Positions 62,616 through 64,000 of a stretch of 64,000 nt of DNA are shown here, piece after piece. Where the stretch lies: the NCBI RefSeq assembly GCF_029846635.1, contig NZ_JARVTG010000001.1, positions 3,745,001-3,809,000 of the forward strand, given 5' to 3'. Numbering within the stretch: the first letter of the stretch is position 1; every line of letters begins with the position of its first letter. The translations under genes were made by a program, and so were the position numbers. Source of the DNA: Pokkaliibacter sp. MBI-7 (GTDB lineage: Bacteria; Pseudomonadota; Gammaproteobacteria; Pseudomonadales; Balneatricaceae). A model generated the notes under the pieces. That model was given only the letters and a program-made list of their open reading frames with translations, had not been told where the DNA came from and did not search any database.

Positions 62616-64000
62616 TTATCCACCGATTAATGGGTAGTTGCCATTGCTACTAATCAGACTGCCCCATTTGAGAATATGAAGCTCATCTAACTTCTCCGTG
62701 TTCTTAAATACATCAGGGAAACCGCAGGCAATCCATTTGTCGTTGGGGTGAAGAATATGGAATGTACTAAAACCGAGGTCGCCGGGTATTTGTGCATCTG
62801 CACGAACGTTGTCACCGATATGAATCAGCGAGGAGATTTTTTTCTCCATTACTTGCTCCTTCATATACCGCCACATAGTGCCGTTATCTTTACGTTTCTG
62901 CTCTTCACTCGAAACTAGCAATTGATAACGGCCATGAACGCCGACTTTTCGCAGCATCTTCTCAATTTGGTGAGGCGTATAGTAGGTGTCAGAAATAATA
63001 AATAGGTTTTTCTCACTTTGTGACAGCTGATTAAACAGCTCAACCATCTCATTCTTGGGCTGAATCATAGCCAGATCGTAGGAGAACTCCTGCCACATCC
63101 ATTCATCCGCTTTCGATTCGGGTACGCTTAGTGAGCTGGCGATACGCCGATAAATGGTCTCAATGCTGATATCACCCTGAAAACTGGACTCTTTACGAAG
63201 TTCGAATTCGGTTTCGTTGCGCAGCCTGACAAAGGCTTGTGCATCAGTAATGACACCTTGCTCTGCCAGTGATTTTCCTAGCAGTAACTTTGCGTAGTCT
63301 GGCTCAGAAAATTCACGCCGCACCAAGGTATCGAACACATCAAAGGAAACCGCATGATGTGCATGAATTGCACTGCTGACGGATTCCAGTGACTGATTGT
63401 AGTTCATGTAGATATAGCTGGAGTCCTGAGTGAACTGCCCGGTAGGTGGATAGTAGAAAAACTGTTCAAAGCCATTGTGCTCGGTAAGAACGCCTAGTAG
63501 TCGTTCGATAGCATGCAACATGGAGCCATCATTCGGAAGAGGCTCTTCAGGGAAGTCTTCATAGCTGAAGTTCCGGCTTAAAAGTTGCTGCAACGCCTTG
63601 GGCCTTGCCCAGAACATGCCGCCTACAGGATACGGCAGGAAATCGCTCCGCAACTGTGCCTGCCATTCATCAAGAAAGGGCTGGGCAAAACTTTTGTTAC
63701 ACGTCCAGTGATTGACCCAGCTCGGCATCATCCAGAACGAAGTAGGGTAGTACAGACCAAGTTCAGGATGGTCGCTGAACATATTGAGCAGGCGGGTGGT
63801 GACTGAAGAGTCTTTCAGGATGAACTCGTTCTGATAGTCAGACCACTGGGTTTGCTCTTTACCAGAGTACAAGGACTTCTTGGAGTGTAAGTGACAGAAC
63901 AGATCATATTCCTGCAACTTGCTACCGTATTCCACCAGCAGCGGGCCGAAATTACGCCCTCTGTTGGGCACTACGACCGCCTCAATCTGTTTGATATTTT
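62616..64000 (-). CDS. RgpF-type glycan protein with HAD domain, 5' end outside the window
   Basis: The frame is open to the window edge, and the upstream residues (NIKQIEAVVVPNRGRNF) continue the match to its paralogue at 48946-50958, so the true start is beyond 64000. About 460 residues are visible: the end of the RgpF domain (NRGRNFGPLLVEYGSKL, DLFCHLHSKKSLYSG, FYYPPTGQFTQDSSYIY) and a full HAD-like domain (VSFDVFDTLVRREF, LFIISDTYYTPHQIEKML, HIGDNVRADAQIPGDLGF). It is the first visible gene of the minus-strand operon with the sulfotransferase and the GT32 fusion. Confidence 0.82.
   Translation of the reverse strand, partial: NIKQIEAVVVPNRGRNFGPLLVEYGSKLQEYDLFCHLHSKKSLYSGKEQTQWSDYQNEFILKDSSVTTRLLNMFSDHPELGLYYPTSFWMMPSWVNHWTCNKSFAQPFLDEWQAQLRSDFLPYPVGGMFWARPKALQQLLSRNFSYEDFPEEPLPNDGSMLHAIERLLGVLTEHNGFEQFFYYPPTGQFTQDSSYIYMNYNQSLESVSSAIHAHHAVSFDVFDTLVRREFSEPDYAKLLLGKSLAEQGVITDAQAFVRLRNETEFELRKESSFQGDISIETIYRRIASSLSVPESKADEWMWQEFSYDLAMIQPKNEMVELFNQLSQSEKNLFIISDTYYTPHQIEKMLRKVGVHGRYQLLVSSEEQKRKDNGTMWRYMKEQVMEKKISSLIHIGDNVRADAQIPGDLGFSTFHILHPNDKWIACGFPDVFKNTEKLDELHILKWGSLISSNGNYPLIGG

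Overview
The window reads as chromosomal DNA of a marine-type gammaproteobacterium, most likely of the Oceanospirillales or a neighbouring order. The basis is the rRNA sequence, a Cpx-type stress system, gamma-glutamyl putrescine genes, a yjbEFGH operon and CysNC/CysQ. The genus cannot be fixed from sequence alone. The window opens inside a 23S rRNA gene and closes inside a large glycan-related gene on the minus strand.

Region 1 (1-24.5 kb) is mostly housekeeping and signalling. It holds the 3' end of an rRNA operon (23S, 5S, terminator), a kinase-fold protein, L-asparaginase I and an SLC13 permease. A Cpx-like module follows: a CpxP/Spy-like protein divergent from a response regulator and sensor kinase, with three helically phased GTAAA motifs between them. 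Next come a GlxA-type AraC regulator, a ferredoxin reductase, and an ECF sigma/anti-sigma pair divergent from a small secreted protein, with matching back-to-back ECF-like promoters. A minus-strand second-messenger cassette encodes an MBL hydrolase, a CHASE2 adenylate cyclase and a GAF/HD-GYP protein. Two amino-acid ABC transporter genes and a putrescine-type cluster (PuuB-like, PuuA-like, hydroxyacid dehydrogenase) complete the region.

Region 2 (23.5-50.9 kb) is a surface-polysaccharide locus, visibly more AT-rich in its middle. It contains galE, a WbpM-like dehydratase, a Wzm/Wzt exporter, a FkbM methyltransferase-glycosyltransferase fusion, further glycosyltransferases, a WbpL-like initiating transferase and an epimerase. 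Embedded in it is a sulfate module: an SLC13 permease with TrkA-C domains, CysD, CysNC (ATP sulfurylase large subunit plus APS kinase) and CysQ. The cysD frame is continuous with an upstream 290-residue segment resembling an IS630-family transposase whose active site looks degraded. A complete yjbEFGH operon, pgi and RgpF/HAD-type glycan proteins follow.

Region 3 (51-64 kb) is a type I secretion island read on the minus strand. It encodes the HlyB-like ATPase, the HlyD-like adaptor and two RTX proteins. The RTX proteins share an almost identical 1.43-kb 3' region but differ at the N-terminus: one has an intact serralysin zinc site and the other has lost every zinc ligand. A decayed third RTX tail lies between them. 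A perfect 7-bp tandem array (about 21 copies) lies upstream of the hlyB promoter. Further upstream are a GT32-sulfotransferase-like fusion, a sulfotransferase and a second RgpF/HAD protein cut by the window edge.

The main functional inference is that sulfate uptake, PAPS synthesis, PAP removal, sulfotransferases and glycan assembly genes together make a sulfated surface polysaccharide or glycoconjugate next to a secreted RTX system. The strongest candidates for something undescribed are the transposase-derived HTH-CysD reading frame and the protease/pseudoprotease RTX pair with its homogenised repeat region.
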